Origin: Flavobacterium sp. J372
GTDB taxonomy: Bacteria > Bacteroidota > Bacteroidia > Flavobacteriales > Flavobacteriaceae
Assembly: GCF_024699965.1 (NCBI RefSeq)
Contig: NZ_JAJOMZ010000004.1
Coordinates: forward strand, 1,486,001-1,550,000
Direction of reading: 5' to 3'
Length of the DNA: 64,000 bases
Under the pieces are notes generated by a model that was not told the origin of the DNA, did no database searches, and saw only the letters and a program-made list of their open reading frames with translations. Below are positions 1-9,565 of this stretch, piece after piece. The translations under genes were made by a program, and so were the position numbers. Positions within the stretch are counted from its first letter, which is position 1; each line of letters begins with the position of its first letter.

Positions 1-2
1 AT

Positions 3-3000
3 GTGGTGACCTACCACACCAGCCAGACAGCAGCAGATGCAGGCACAGGCGCCATTACCAACGTAACCAGCTACAGTAGCCCAAGCACCACGCTGTATGT
101 AAGGGTAACCAATAATGTAGCCTCAAATCCAACAGGCTGTTATGACGTAGTAGCGCTTGAACTTGTGGTAGACCCGCTTCCGGTGGCCAACACCCCGGTG
201 CCGTATACCTTGTGTGATGATAATAACCCGGGCGATGAGCGCGAGGTGTTTGACCTTACCACCAGGATAGCTGCTATAACAGGCGGTGCCACAGGCGTGA
301 ATGTAAGCTTCCACCTTACCATGGCGGCAGCCCAGGCAAACACAGGGGCGATAGCCACCCCTGAAGCCTATACCAACACCAGCACGGTACAGACCATCTT
401 TGTAAGGGTGGCCAATGCTGTAACCGGCTGCTACAGGGTAGTGCTGATGGACATCAGGGTAGAGCCGCTTCCGCAGATAACCATGCCGCCGGCACAGGAC
501 CTTCAGGCATGCGGCGCCAACGGCTATGCGGTGTTTGACCTTCAGGCCCTTGAAGCAGCAATGATCAACAACGGCGTTGGCCTTGTGATACGTTTTTACG
601 AAACCCTTGAAGATGCCCAGGCAGGTAACAATAACTATATAGCCAATACCTCAGGCTATACCAATATAATACCAAATGCCCAGTTTATCTATCTAAGGAT
701 AGAGAACACGGTGACAGGTTGCGTAAACACCCAGGTTGAGAGGCTTGAGCTTAAAGTAACCGCCCCGCCGGTGCTGGAAGAGCTTGATAACATAGTGCTG
801 TGTGACCAGGACAGCAATGACCAGGACGGCGAGACCATAGTAAACCTGAGGCAGCGTGATGCCGATGTGCAAGCCATGTTAACAGGAACCGGCTATACCA
901 TAGAATACTTTAAGCAGGAAAGTTTTGCCCAGGCAGGTGCACCCAGGATAACCAACCCGACAACCTATATAGGCACTAATGGGGAGACCATCTGGGTAAG
1001 GGCTACCGATGGCGATGACTGCTTCGCCATAGCAAGCTTTGAACTGGAGATAGGCAAGCCGCTACAGCTAACCACGCCAACACCATTGGCAGTATGCAGC
1101 AATGTGATACCAAGCACAGGCTCGGCCACGTTTAACCTTACCACAAAAGACAATGAAATACTTGGGCCTTTCGGTGTAGGCCAGGGCTATACGGTAGAAT
1201 ACTTTGTACAGGACCCGCGCACCAACACCACGGCAGTGGCCATAGCTAACCCTGAGGCCTATGTGAAGCCTGCAGGAGCCGCGCAGACACTGTTTGTAAG
1301 GGTAACCGGCCCTGAAGGATGCCGCAGCTATACCACCCTAACGCTAAGGGTGCTGCCAAAGCCGAACCCGGATACCACCCCTGATGCCCTTGAGGAGTGC
1401 GAAGACCCTGCAATAGGGGCAGGCATGGCAGAATTTAACCTGAACGATGCAGAAGCCGACATCAGGAACAATGACAGCTCGGCCATCATCACCTTCCATA
1501 CCAGTATGGCAGATGCTGAGGCAGGCACCAATGCAATACCAAATGCAGGAAACTACCAAAGCGCCGGCGCTACCATCTATGTAAGGATGACAGCCAATAC
1601 GGGCAACCCGCTGGATACCCCGTGCTACAGTGTGGTGGAACTCCAGATAGTGGTGAACCCGCTTCCGGTACTGGGCAACCCTGCCAATACCCCTGCTATC
1701 AGGCCATATGCACAATGCCAGATACCATATATAGGCACGGCAACCTTTATACTTAACAGCCATACGCCGCAGATACTGATAGGCCAGAATGCAGCTGACT
1801 ACAATGTGAGGTTCTTTGAAACCCTTGCAGCAGCACAGGCAGGCGCACCGGCCATGCCAAACCAGTACGTAAGCAGCGTGCCTCAGAAACAGGTATGGGT
1901 ACGTGCCGACAACATAGCCACAGGATGCTATGCCATTGGTACATTTGACCTTCTTATAGACCTTGGTGCGGTAGCCAACACGCCAAACCCTGCCAATGTG
2001 CCTGACACATGTGACAATGACGGCACCAATGACGGTATAACGCAGCTTAACCTGACTACGATGGATGCCGACATTATAGGCGCCCAGCCGCAGCCGCAGT
2101 TTACGGTAACCTATTATGAAGAAGACCCGAGGGTGAACCCTGCCGCTGTGGCCATAGCAACCCCGAACGCGTATGTGAATACCAACTCACCTGATTTGGT
2201 AACAGTATGGGCAGTGGTAACAAACACCGCCACCCAGGCACCGTGCAGGGGGTATGTAAGCATTGACATCCTAGTTGAAAGGCTCCCTGAGCCGCAGCTT
2301 ACAGGAGGCACCATATGTGTGGAATACCCTTCAGGTGCAATTGTGAGGCCGCTACCCCTTGACAGCGGGCTGGATGCCACCCATACCTTTGTATGGTACA
2401 GAGACGGCAACGTGATACCGGGAGCCACAGGGCCATCATACCTTGCAGAAGAGGCAGGGGCCTACTCTGTGATAGCCACCAGCGCCACAGGGTGCGTATC
2501 AAATCCGCAGACACCTGTACAGGTAGTACGCAGCAGCCAGGCAGTACCGGTAGGCAATGGTTATACGGTAAGCAATGCATTTAGTGATAACCAGACTATA
2601 ACCATCACCGTAGAAGGCTATGGCAGCTATGAGTACAGGCTGGACAACGGCCCATGGCAGGCAAGCAACATCTTCACGGGTGTGACACCGGGAGACCATG
2701 ATGTGAGAGTGCGCGACACCACGGCAGATGCCTGTGAGCCGCTTACCATAGTTGATGTAAGCATCATCGACTACCCGAACTTCTTCACCCCGAACGGAGA
2801 CGGCTTCAATGACAGGTGGAACATCGTAGGCCTTGGCAGCCGGAACAACAATGCTACAGCCAAGATTTTCATCTTTGACCGCTACGGCAAGCTCATCAAG
2901 CAGATAGCCTCTGAAGGCGAGGGATGGGACGGCACCTACATGGGCAGCCCGGTACCGGCAGATGACTACTGGTTCACCGTAGAATACAAAGAAATGACAG

Positions 3001-3053
3001 ACGGCGTGGAAGTGACCAAAGAGTTTAAAGCCCACTTCTCCCTAAAAAGGTAA
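3..3053 (+). CDS. T9SS type B surface protein, 3' end (5' part outside window)
   Basis: The reading frame is open to the left edge, so this is the C-terminal 1016 residues of a larger secreted protein. It consists of one partial and seven complete modules of roughly 110-125 residues, each with a Cys near its start, a FDLTT/FNLTT-like strand, a F/Y-rich strand followed by QAG or DP, and a V/YVRV strand ending near a GCY/GC motif. These look like beta-sandwich adhesin modules. An Ig/PKD-like module (WYRDGNVIPGATGPSY) and a SprB-like module (YEYRLDNGPWQ) follow. The last 90 residues, from YPNFFTPNGDGFNDRW through IFDRYGK to the final FSLKR, are the gliding-motility-associated type B C-terminal domain that directs export through the type IX system. 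A rho-independent terminator follows 17 bases after the stop. Adhesion or gliding role is inferred; the substrate cannot be told. Confidence 0.88.
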   Translation: MVTYHTSQTAADAGTGAITNVTSYSSPSTTLYVRVTNNVASNPTGCYDVVALELVVDPLPVANTPVPYTLCDDNNPGDEREVFDLTTRIAAITGGATGVNVSFHLTMAAAQANTGAIATPEAYTNTSTVQTIFVRVANAVTGCYRVVLMDIRVEPLPQITMPPAQDLQACGANGYAVFDLQALEAAMINNGVGLVIRFYETLEDAQAGNNNYIANTSGYTNIIPNAQFIYLRIENTVTGCVNTQVERLELKVTAPPVLEELDNIVLCDQDSNDQDGETIVNLRQRDADVQAMLTGTGYTIEYFKQESFAQAGAPRITNPTTYIGTNGETIWVRATDGDDCFAIASFELEIGKPLQLTTPTPLAVCSNVIPSTGSATFNLTTKDNEILGPFGVGQGYTVEYFVQDPRTNTTAVAIANPEAYVKPAGAAQTLFVRVTGPEGCRSYTTLTLRVLPKPNPDTTPDALEECEDPAIGAGMAEFNLNDAEADIRNNDSSAIITFHTSMADAEAGTNAIPNAGNYQSAGATIYVRMTANTGNPLDTPCYSVVELQIVVNPLPVLGNPANTPAIRPYAQCQIPYIGTATFILNSHTPQILIGQNAADYNVRFFETLAAAQAGAPAMPNQYVSSVPQKQVWVRADNIATGCYAIGTFDLLIDLGAVANTPNPANVPDTCDNDGTNDGITQLNLTTMDADIIGAQPQPQFTVTYYEEDPRVNPAAVAIATPNAYVNTNSPDLVTVWAVVTNTATQAPCRGYVSIDILVERLPEPQLTGGTICVEYPSGAIVRPLPLDSGLDATHTFVWYRDGNVIPGATGPSYLAEEAGAYSVIATSATGCVSNPQTPVQVVRSSQAVPVGNGYTVSNAFSDNQTITITVEGYGSYEYRLDNGPWQASNIFTGVTPGDHDVRVRDTTADACEPLTIVDVSIIDYPNFFTPNGDGFNDRWNIVGLGSRNNNATAKIFIFDRYGKLIKQIASEGEGWDGTYMGSPVPADDYWFTVEYKEMTDGVEVTKEFKAHFSLKR

Positions 3054-3070
3054 AGGATAATTCTCAAAAA

Positions 3071-3098
3071 AAACGGGCAGCCATTTGACTGCCCGTTT
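3071..3098 (+). terminator. Rho-independent terminator of the T9SS adhesin gene
   Basis: Ten-base arms AAACGGGCAG and CTGCCCGTTT flank an eight-base loop and are followed by TTATTTTG. It lies 17 bases after the stop codon. Confidence 0.85.
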
Positions 3099-3157
3099 TA
3101 TTTTGAATAAAGTTTGAAAAGGCCTTTAGTTTGAATATAGCGCTGATAGAAGCGGTA

Positions 3158-3197
3158 TCCTGCCGCAGCCTGCAAACAGATAGAGCGGACAGCAGGA
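3158..3197 (+). other. Candidate structured intergenic element
   Basis: In the convergent gap between the adhesin and the aminotransferase, TCCTG + CCGC (3158-3166) can pair with GCGG (3185-3188) + CAGGA (3193-3197), closing an 18-base loop containing AAACAGATAGA. The segment GATAGAGCGGACAGCAGGA resembles a motif I associate with intergenic regions of flavobacteria. Only one copy is seen here. Could be a small RNA, a repeat remnant or chance. Confidence 0.3.
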
Positions 3198-3234
3198 ATT
3201 ACGTTGATTTATTAGTTATGCTACTGCAAGAAAA

Positions 3235-3254
3235 AAGCCCCTTAACCGGGGCTT
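3235..3254 (-). terminator. Terminator of the aminotransferase gene
   Basis: Seven-base arms AAGCCCC/GGGGCTT with a six-base loop, followed on the minus strand by TTTTTT. It starts four bases after the aminotransferase stop codon. Confidence 0.85.
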
Positions 3255-3257
3255 ATC

Positions 3258-4448
3258 TTATTTATTGTATTGCTCTATAGCTTCTTTGAGGATTTGAACA
3301 GAACGTATGAGGTCTTCTTTTTTGAGTACATAAGCAATCCTGATTTCATCAAGGCCAACACCCGGAGTAGAATAAAAGCCGGCGGCAGGTGCAACCATTA
3401 CAGTTTCTCCGTTACTGTCAAAATTTTCCAGTAACCATTGTGCAAATTTGTCGGCATTGTCAACAGGTAGTTTTGCTATACAGTAAAATGCACCTTTTGG
3501 GGTAGCTACTTTTACTCCTTCAATTTTAGACAATTCTGTAATAAGAGTATCGCGACGTTCTTTATATTCGCTTATTACTTCATCAAAATAAGATTGTGGG
3601 GTATCAAGGGCAGCCTCGCTGGCAATCTGCGCAAAGGTTGGCGGGCTAAGGCGTGCCTGGGCAAACTTCATGGCTGTTGCCATTACTTCCTTATTTTTAG
3701 ATACGATACAGCCAATACGGGCGCCACACATGCTGTACCGCTTCGATACTGAGTCAATCATTATGGCGTGTTCTTCCAGTCCCGGCACATTCATTACAGA
3801 GTAGTGCTTATCCCCATCATAAGTAAACTCGCGGTAAACTTCATCAGCTATCAGGAACAGGTCATGCTTCTTCACCAATTCTGCGAGTTGATTGATTTCA
3901 TCCTGTGTGTACAAATAACCTGTAGGGTTACCGGGATTACAGATAAGAATAGCCTTGGTCTTAGGCGTAATAAGTTTTTCGAAATCGGCTACAGGAGGCA
4001 GCGCAAAACCTTCATCAATTGTAGAAATTACAGGGACAACAGTAACACCCGATGCAACAGAAAAACCGTTGTAATTCGCATAAAAAGGTTCGGGAATAAT
4101 GATTTCATCGCCTGCATCAAGAGTGCTTCCCAAAGCAAATAAAAGTGCTTCAGAACCGCCTGTCGTAATAATGATATCAGGTATATTTACATTTATGCCA
4201 TGCTTTTGATAGTAAGCCGCAAGTTTTGTACGATAAGTTTCAAAACCTGCAGAATGGCTATACTCCAGTATTTTAATCGTATTTTCTTTAATAGCATTTA
4301 AGGCTACTTCAGGCGTTTTAATATCGGGCTGGCCAATGTTAAGGTGATAAACTTTGTGTCCTTTTTTCTTTGCGCCTTCAGCAAAGGGAACGAGTTTCCT
4401 AATTGGAGATTCGGGCATTTGCTGCCCCTTATGAGAAACTTTTGGCAT
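3258..4448 (-). CDS. PLP-dependent class I/II aminotransferase
   Basis: A 396-residue fold-type I aminotransferase of the aspartate/aromatic aminotransferase group. NPGNPTG (residues 171-177) and DEVYREF (202-208) are the cofactor-binding signatures, and SVSKRYSMCGARIG carries the Schiff-base lysine at about residue 236. The full family length is present and there is no signal peptide, so it is cytoplasmic. It is transcribed alone: its own terminator lies directly after the stop and the next gene upstream is separated by a second terminator. The amino-acid substrate cannot be assigned from the sequence; Bacteroidota homologues are usually annotated as aspartate or generic aminotransferases. 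Confidence 0.9.
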   Translation of the reverse strand: MPKVSHKGQQMPESPIRKLVPFAEGAKKKGHKVYHLNIGQPDIKTPEVALNAIKENTIKILEYSHSAGFETYRTKLAAYYQKHGINVNIPDIIITTGGSEALLFALGSTLDAGDEIIIPEPFYANYNGFSVASGVTVVPVISTIDEGFALPPVADFEKLITPKTKAILICNPGNPTGYLYTQDEINQLAELVKKHDLFLIADEVYREFTYDGDKHYSVMNVPGLEEHAIMIDSVSKRYSMCGARIGCIVSKNKEVMATAMKFAQARLSPPTFAQIASEAALDTPQSYFDEVISEYKERRDTLITELSKIEGVKVATPKGAFYCIAKLPVDNADKFAQWLLENFDSNGETVMVAPAAGFYSTPGVGLDEIRIAYVLKKEDLIRSVQILKEAIEQYNK

Positions 4449-4552
4449 TATTCTGCATTTTTAAATGTGTCACAAATTTGCGACATTTTTTACAGAAATA
4501 ATAATTTTAAATAACGAAGGAAATTGAATTTGTGAATTGGAACAATAAAAAA

Positions 4553-4571
4553 GCCCTGCAATATGCAGGGC
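4553..4571 (-). terminator. Terminator of the DUF1573 gene
   Basis: Perfect arms GCCCTGCA/TGCAGGGC with a three-base loop, followed on the minus strand by TTTTTTATTG, 11 bases after the stop codon. Confidence 0.85.
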
Positions 4572-4581
4572 CTGATATTGG

Positions 4582-5009
4582 TTATTGATTAACCATTGAT
4601 TTCTTTTTTTCCAGTGGGCTTACTTTGTCTTTGTCAATCACAGTGCCTTTTATTTTAAGTGGTACAACACCATCCGGGTAGTTTACAGCATTTGACTGAA
4701 CGGTAATAGTTTTACGGATAGGGCCGGGGCTCATATTATATTTCACATCAATTTTTCCTGATTTACCCGGCATAATAGGGTCTTTAGGAAAGCTCGGAAC
4801 TGTACAGCCGCATGTTGATTTTACATCTTTGATAATCAGCGGTGCATCACCGGTATTCGTAAATTCAAAAGAGCGTTCGCCATTATCATCTTGTTTGGCA
4901 ACAGTACCATAATCAATGGTTTCCTGCTTGAATTCAATTTTAGCACCTTTTTGTGAAAAGGCCGATACGCTGAAAACCAATGCTGTAAATAATAATAAAA
5001 TTTTTTCAT
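4582..5009 (-). CDS. Exported DUF1573 protein, signal peptide apparently frameshifted
   Basis: From TTG at 4980 a 132-residue frame encodes a DUF1573 domain: IDYGTV, GERSFEFTNTGDAPLII, STCGCTVPSFPKDPIMPGKSG, IKGTVIDKDK. This is an Ig-like (ASH-like) fold of unknown function common in exported Bacteroidota proteins. The same frame reads EKILLLFTALVFSVSAFSQ upstream, which is a complete Sec signal peptide, but it has no start codon and soon meets a stop. The obvious ATG at 5009 is followed by A6 and reads out of frame; one more A would give MKKILLLFTALVFSVSAFSQ. I therefore place the true start at 5009 with a one-base loss in the T6 tract 5001-5006. A good promoter lies just upstream. If the sequence is right as given, only a TTG start without a usable signal remains. 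Confidence 0.75.
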
Positions 5010-5032
5010 TATTGTAGGGGTATTAATATTTG

Positions 5033-5063
5033 TAAAAGTAGTCAGATTAAATTAATGCGCAAA
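5033..5063 (-). promoter_or_regulatory. Promoter of the DUF1573 gene
   Basis: On the minus strand TTTG (5060-5063), 19-base spacer, TACTTTTA (5033-5040). This matches the Bacteroidota consensus TTTG-N17..23-TAnnTTTG except the last base, and lies 24 bases before the proposed ATG at 5009. Confidence 0.55.
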
Positions 5064-5100
5064 TATGACAATGCGTTTTTTTAAATTGTATTTATATAGT

Positions 5101-5108
5101 TACTTTTG
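5101..5108 (+). promoter_or_regulatory. -7 box of the valS promoter
   Basis: TACTTTTG fits TAnnTTTG exactly, 55 bases before the valS ATG. No clear TTTG is seen at the expected -33 position. Confidence 0.4.
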
Positions 5109-5163
5109 CTTACATTTTACAAAAGCCGTACCAATATTTTTCAGATACGATATATAACAAATT

Positions 5164-7794
5164 ATGAGCATCCCTTCGCAGTTTGACGCCAAAGCAGCAG
5201 AACAGAAATGGTATGATTACTGGATGAAAAACAACTATTTTCATTCAGAACCAGACCATAGAACACCGTACACAATTGTAATACCTCCGCCAAATGTTAC
5301 AGGAGTGTTGCATATGGGGCACATGCTTAATAATACCATACAGGATGTACTGATACGCCGTGCAAGGCTTAAAGGCTTTAATGCCTGCTGGGTGCCGGGT
5401 ACCGACCATGCATCTATTGCCACAGAGGCTAAAGTTGTTGCCAAGCTTAAAGCTGAAGGTATTAATAAAGCTGACCTAACGCGTGAGGAATTTTTAAAGC
5501 ATGCGTGGGAATGGACAGATAAATATGGTGGCGTTATCCTGGAGCAGCTAAAGAAGCTTGGCGCATCATGTGACTGGGAACGTACTAAGTTTACCATGGA
5601 TGAAGATATGTCGGCATCGGTGATACGTTCTTTTGTTGATCTTTACAACAAGGGGCTTATTTACCGTGGATACCGCATGGTTAACTGGGATCCTGAAGCG
5701 AAAACAACGCTGTCTGATGAAGAAGTGAATTATGAAGAAAGGCAGGGTAAGCTATACCATTTGAAATACCAGATTGAAGGGAGCAATGACTTTGTGACCA
5801 TTGCAACAACACGTCCTGAAACAATACTTGGTGATACTGCCATCTGCATTAATCCAAATGATGAGCGATACTCACATTTGAAAGGTAAAAAGGCAATAGT
5901 GCCGATCGCTAACAGAGTAATTCCTATCATATTTGATGAATATGTTGATATGGAGTTTGGTACGGGATGCCTAAAAGTAACGCCTGCTCATGATGTAAAT
6001 GACAAAGAGCTTGGCGAGCGCCACAATCTTGAAATCATTGATATTTTTAATGATGATGCTACGCTGAACAGCTTTGGGATGCACTATGCAGGGAAAGACC
6101 GTTTTGTTGTTCGTGATGAAATTGCAAAGGAGCTCGAAGCTATAGGCAGCCTTGAAAAAGTGGAAAATCACGTAAATAAGGTAGGTACATCTGAGCGGAC
6201 GAAAGCCGTTATTGAACCACGCCTGAGCGACCAATGGTTCCTGAAGATGGAAGAACTTGTGAAGCCTGCCATCAAGGCAGTTCTTGAAACAGAAGAGGTT
6301 AAGCTCTATCCGAAGCGCTTTGATAACACCTACCGCCACTGGATGGAAAACATTCGCGACTGGAATATTTCAAGACAATTATGGTGGGGGCAACAGATTC
6401 CGGCGTACTATTATGGTGAAGGCAAAGAGGATTTTGTTGTAGCGGAAAATATAGATGAAGCAGTGAAGCTGGCACAAGCCAAAACAGGAAATACTAATCT
6501 TGCAGCTGCTGACTTAAAGCAGGATAACGATGCGCTTGATACCTGGTTCTCTTCATGGTTATGGCCAATGGCTGTTTTTGGGGGTATACTTGAGCCTGAT
6601 AATAAAGATTTCAAATATTACTATCCTACAAATGATTTGGTTACCGGTCCGGATATACTTTTCTTCTGGGTAGCCAGGATGATTATAGCCGGGTACGAAT
6701 ATGCAGGCGAAAAGCCGTTTACTAATGTTTACCTTACAGGCCTCGTTCGTGATAAGCAGCGCCGTAAGATGTCTAAATCACTCGGCAATTCACCTGACCC
6801 GCTTGATCTTATTGATAAGTTTGGCGCTGACGGAGTAAGGGTAGGGTTGCTCTTGAGTGCTTCTGCAGGTAACGACATTATGTTTGATGAGGAACTGTGC
6901 AATCAGGGTAAGGCATTCGCCAATAAAATATGGAATGCCTTCCGACTTATAAAAGGGTGGGAGGTAAGCGAAATTGAGCAGCCTGAAAGCAGTAAAATAG
7001 CTATTGACTGGTATGAGGCTAAACTACAGAAAACTTTGGCTGAGATTGAAGATAACTTCGAGAAATACCGTATTAGTGATGCCCTGATGGCAATTTATAA
7101 ACTTGTGTGGGATGATTTCTGCTCATGGTTCCTTGAGATGATTAAACCTGGCTATCAGCAGCCGATTGACAATAAAACTTTTAATAAGGCGATTGAAATG
7201 CTTGAAGCGAACCTGAAATTACTGCACCCATTTATGCCGTTCCTTACTGAAGAGATATGGCAGTATATTGCTGGACGTACACCTGAGGAGGCGCTAATAA
7301 TTGCAGAGTGGCCAAAGATTAAATCTTATGACGAAAAAATCATTACAGACTTTGACTTTGCAGCCGAAGTTATTGCAGGTATAAGAACAATACGTAAAGA
7401 CAAGAATATTGCATTTAAAGAAGCAATTGACCTGAAAGTGGTAAATGCCGAAAGTGCAGCAACATCGTTTGACAGTGTGATTAAAAAGCTGGGTAATGTA
7501 GCTTTATTGGAATATGTGACTGATAAAGTTGGCGGTGCGCTTACTTTCAGGGTAAAGTCAAACGAATATTTTATACCGGTTTCGGGTTCAGTAAATGTTG
7601 AAGAAGAAATAGCCAAACTTACTGAAGAACTGAACTATACCAAGGGCTTCCTGAAATCGGTACAGGCGAAATTATCTAATGAGAAATTTGTTGGCAGTGC
7701 TCCTGAAAAGGTTGTTGCCATGGAACGCCAGAAAGAGGCAGATGCATTGGCTAAGATTGCAACGATTGAACAAAGTCTTGCAGGACTAAAATAG
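5164..7794 (+). CDS. valS: Valyl-tRNA synthetase
   Basis: An 876-residue class Ia aminoacyl-tRNA synthetase that charges tRNA-Val. The HIGH-type motif is HMGH at residues 50-53, after PPPNVTG which is typical for ValRS, and KMSKSLGNS sits at about 536-544. The editing (CP1) domain lies between with [15 protein letters not shown], and [13 protein letters not shown] is also characteristic. The anticodon-binding domain and the C-terminal ValRS coiled-coil arm (from about residue 810, [20 protein letters not shown]) are complete. It appears to be a single-gene unit with its own -7 box and a terminator shared with the opposing superoxide dismutase operon. Confidence 0.98.
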   Translation: MSIPSQFDAKAAEQKWYDYWMKNNYFHSEPDHRTPYTIVIPPPNVTGVLHMGHMLNNTIQDVLIRRARLKGFNACWVPGTDHASIATEAKVVAKLKAEGINKADLTREEFLKHAWEWTDKYGGVILEQLKKLGASCDWERTKFTMDEDMSASVIRSFVDLYNKGLIYRGYRMVNWDPEAKTTLSDEEVNYEERQGKLYHLKYQIEGSNDFVTIATTRPETILGDTAICINPNDERYSHLKGKKAIVPIANRVIPIIFDEYVDMEFGTGCLKVTPAHDVNDKELGERHNLEIIDIFNDDATLNSFGMHYAGKDRFVVRDEIAKELEAIGSLEKVENHVNKVGTSERTKAVIEPRLSDQWFLKMEELVKPAIKAVLETEEVKLYPKRFDNTYRHWMENIRDWNISRQLWWGQQIPAYYYGEGKEDFVVAENIDEAVKLAQAKTGNTNLAAADLKQDNDALDTWFSSWLWPMAVFGGILEPDNKDFKYYYPTNDLVTGPDILFFWVARMIIAGYEYAGEKPFTNVYLTGLVRDKQRRKMSKSLGNSPDPLDLIDKFGADGVRVGLLLSASAGNDIMFDEELCNQGKAFANKIWNAFRLIKGWEVSEIEQPESSKIAIDWYEAKLQKTLAEIEDNFEKYRISDALMAIYKLVWDDFCSWFLEMIKPGYQQPIDNKTFNKAIEMLEANLKLLHPFMPFLTEEIWQYIAGRTPEEALIIAEWPKIKSYDEKIITDFDFAAEVIAGIRTIRKDKNIAFKEAIDLKVVNAESAATSFDSVIKKLGNVALLEYVTDKVGGALTFRVKSNEYFIPVSGSVNVEEEIAKLTEELNYTKGFLKSVQAKLSNEKFVGSAPEKVVAMERQKEADALAKIATIEQSLAGLK

Positions 7795-7815
7795 TATTAG
7801 GAGATATCAAATAAA

Positions 7816-7839
7816 AAATCCGCCTCACAGGGCGGATTT
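7816..7839. terminator. Bidirectional terminator between valS and the sod operon
   Basis: Nine-base arms AAATCCGCC/GGCGGATTT with a six-base loop, A-rich on the left and TTTTTTG on the right, so it can end transcription from both sides of this convergent junction. Confidence 0.85.
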
Positions 7840-7860
7840 TTTGTTTGTTGGAAGCTGAAA

Positions 7861-8637
7861 TTATTTTGCTATAGCAGCCTCATATTTTTTAGCTACTGCA
7901 TCCCAATTTATCACATTGTAAAATGCATTGATATAATCAGGGCGCTTGTTTTGGTAGTTAAGGTAATATGCATGTTCCCAAACATCAAGGCCTAATATAG
8001 GCTTACCTGAAATGCCAACGTTTTTCATGAGGGGGTTGTCCTGGTTTGGTGTACTGCCTACAACAAGCTTACCTGTTTTGTCTACTACCAGCCATGCCCA
8101 GCCCGACCCGAACTGTTTTGTAGCAGCTTCCGTAAACTGTGTTTTAAATGCATCGAATGATCCAAAGTCTTTATTGATAGCCTCTGCCAATGCCCCTTTT
8201 GGCTCACCACCGGCTTTAGGAGCCATTATCTCCCAAAACAGATTATGGTTGTAGAAACCTCCGCCATTGTTGCGTACTGCTTTGTTCTCCATATCCATAG
8301 TGGCAAGCAGCTCTTCAATGGTTTTCTTTTCCATGTCGGTACCTTTCACGGCTTTGTTAAGCTCATCGGTATATTTTACATGATGTTTAGAATAATGCGT
8401 TTCCATTGTCCTGGCATCAATATTCGGATCAAGCGCATCATAAGCAAAGCCAAGCTTTACCATTTTAAAAGGGCCTTCTGCAGCCTGAACATCATCAGGA
8501 TTACCCATTGCAGGTTTGGCCTCTTCTTTTTCAGGAGCAGGAACTTCAACAACTTCTTCAAGGTTATTTTTGTCTTTACATGATTGCAGCGCTGCAACCA
8601 TAACCAATGCTGAAAGAACGATTTTTGCTTTTTTCAT
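7861..8637 (-). CDS. Lipoprotein Fe/Mn superoxide dismutase
   Basis: A 258-residue protein with a lipoprotein signal ([11 protein letters not shown], lipobox Cys at 20), a charged linker of about 35 residues and a complete Fe/Mn-type superoxide dismutase domain. Metal ligands are visible: His in [12 protein letters not shown] (about residue 81), [14 protein letters not shown] (second His), and Asp/His in DVWEHAYY. It would detoxify superoxide outside the inner membrane. It is the last gene of a series LUD-cdsA-psd-ACBP-sod, nine bases after the ACBP stop. Whether it uses Fe or Mn cannot be decided by eye. Confidence 0.93.
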   Translation of the reverse strand: MKKAKIVLSALVMVAALQSCKDKNNLEEVVEVPAPEKEEAKPAMGNPDDVQAAEGPFKMVKLGFAYDALDPNIDARTMETHYSKHHVKYTDELNKAVKGTDMEKKTIEELLATMDMENKAVRNNGGGFYNHNLFWEIMAPKAGGEPKGALAEAINKDFGSFDAFKTQFTEAATKQFGSGWAWLVVDKTGKLVVGSTPNQDNPLMKNVGISGKPILGLDVWEHAYYLNYQNKRPDYINAFYNVINWDAVAKKYEAAIAK

Positions 8638-8646
8638 AATAGTAAT

Positions 8647-8907
8647 TTATGTTATGGAGTTGATTGTCTCAATATACAATTTCTTAGCTTCGTCAGGCGT
8701 TAGGTGGCTTATCTGCATCCAGGCATTCATTTTAAATGCATTTCGCAAATCAAATGTCTGGAACATAGCCGGGTGCACCTGCCCCAATGTGGCCTGCTTA
8801 TAATAGGCATAAATGCGCAGCATAACATCCTGGGGCAAACCGTGCCCTATGTTATTAGCTTTTTCATAAGCTTCCTGAAACAATGTATCAAGATCTTTCT
8901 CCTGCAT
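8647..8907 (-). CDS. Acyl-CoA-binding protein (ACBP)
   Basis: An 86-residue protein matching the four-helix ACBP family: LDTLFQEAYEKANNIG, YAYYKQATLGQV (the acyl-CoA-binding Tyr/Lys segment) and FKMNAWMQISHLTPDEAKKLYIETI. It binds long-chain acyl-CoA in the cytoplasm and acts as a carrier. ACBP genes are common in eukaryotes and patchy in bacteria. It lies four bases after psd and nine before sod on the same strand, in a lipid-synthesis context that fits this role. Confidence 0.88.
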   Translation of the reverse strand: MQEKDLDTLFQEAYEKANNIGHGLPQDVMLRIYAYYKQATLGQVHPAMFQTFDLRNAFKMNAWMQISHLTPDEAKKLYIETINSIT

Positions 8908-8911
8908 TATA

Positions 8912-9565
8912 TTATGCCTTTTTTGCTATCAGTGTCTTACCGCCCGTCACCTTTTGGTTGAGCTTTACTTCAACTTCAGTACCAAGAGGTAAAAATAAGT
9001 CAACACGCGACCCGAATTTAATAAACCCTGCATCTGTGCCCTGTACCACATGCATACCTTCACGTGCGTAGTTGACAATACGCCTTGCCAGTGCACCGGC
9101 TATCTGCCTGTATAATATCTCGCCAAAAACCCGATTTTCAATAACAACTGTAGTGCGTTCATTTTCTTCACTGGCTTTTGGGTGCCATGCCACAAGGTAT
9201 TTACCGGGATGGTATTTACTGAATTTCACCAAACCATTTACAGCATAGCGTGTTACGTGTACGTTTATCGGAGACATGAATATTGATACCTGCAGGCGCT
9301 TTTCCTTAAAATATTCAGGCTCATATACTTCTTCAATCACTACTACTTTACCGTCAACGGGAGCAATAAGTATATGATCAGCAGCCTCAAGGTCACGGCG
9401 CGGGTTGCGGAAGAATTGAAGGATAAGTATAAGGAATACAAGTGAAAATATCTGGATAAACTTTAATAGCCAATAATTTTCAATGAATTGTTCTGACAGT
9501 AGTATTACTGCCACTGTAATGGCCAATGCTATAAAAATTATTTTGGCACCTTCTTTATGAAACAT
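8912..9565 (-). CDS. psd: Phosphatidylserine decarboxylase (short PSD type)
   Basis: A 217-residue proenzyme from ATG 9565; an upstream in-frame ATG (9607) would add 14 residues but lies deep in the preceding gene. Two hydrophobic helices at the N-terminus are followed by [20 protein letters not shown] and [18 protein letters not shown] (active-site His), and the self-cleavage Gly-Ser lies in [12 protein letters not shown] near the C-terminus. Cleavage there creates the pyruvoyl group that turns phosphatidylserine into phosphatidylethanolamine at the inner membrane. The start overlaps the end of cdsA by 11 bases, which fits translational coupling: CdsA supplies CDP-diacylglycerol for the pathway. 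Confidence 0.93.
   Translation of the reverse strand: MFHKEGAKIIFIALAITVAVILLSEQFIENYWLLKFIQIFSLVFLILILQFFRNPRRDLEAADHILIAPVDGKVVVIEEVYEPEYFKEKRLQVSIFMSPINVHVTRYAVNGLVKFSKYHPGKYLVAWHPKASEENERTTVVIENRVFGEILYRQIAGALARRIVNYAREGMHVVQGTDAGFIKFGSRVDLFLPLGTEVEVKLNQKVTGGKTLIAKKA

Noticed and set aside
1344..3035. Long antisense frames under the T9SS adhesin
   Set aside because: Products of biased codon use in a repetitive gene; no start context or motif.
4582..4980. TTG 4980 as the natural start of the DUF1573 gene
   Set aside because: It would cut the signal peptide in the middle; promoter distance and the upstream peptide favour ATG 5009.
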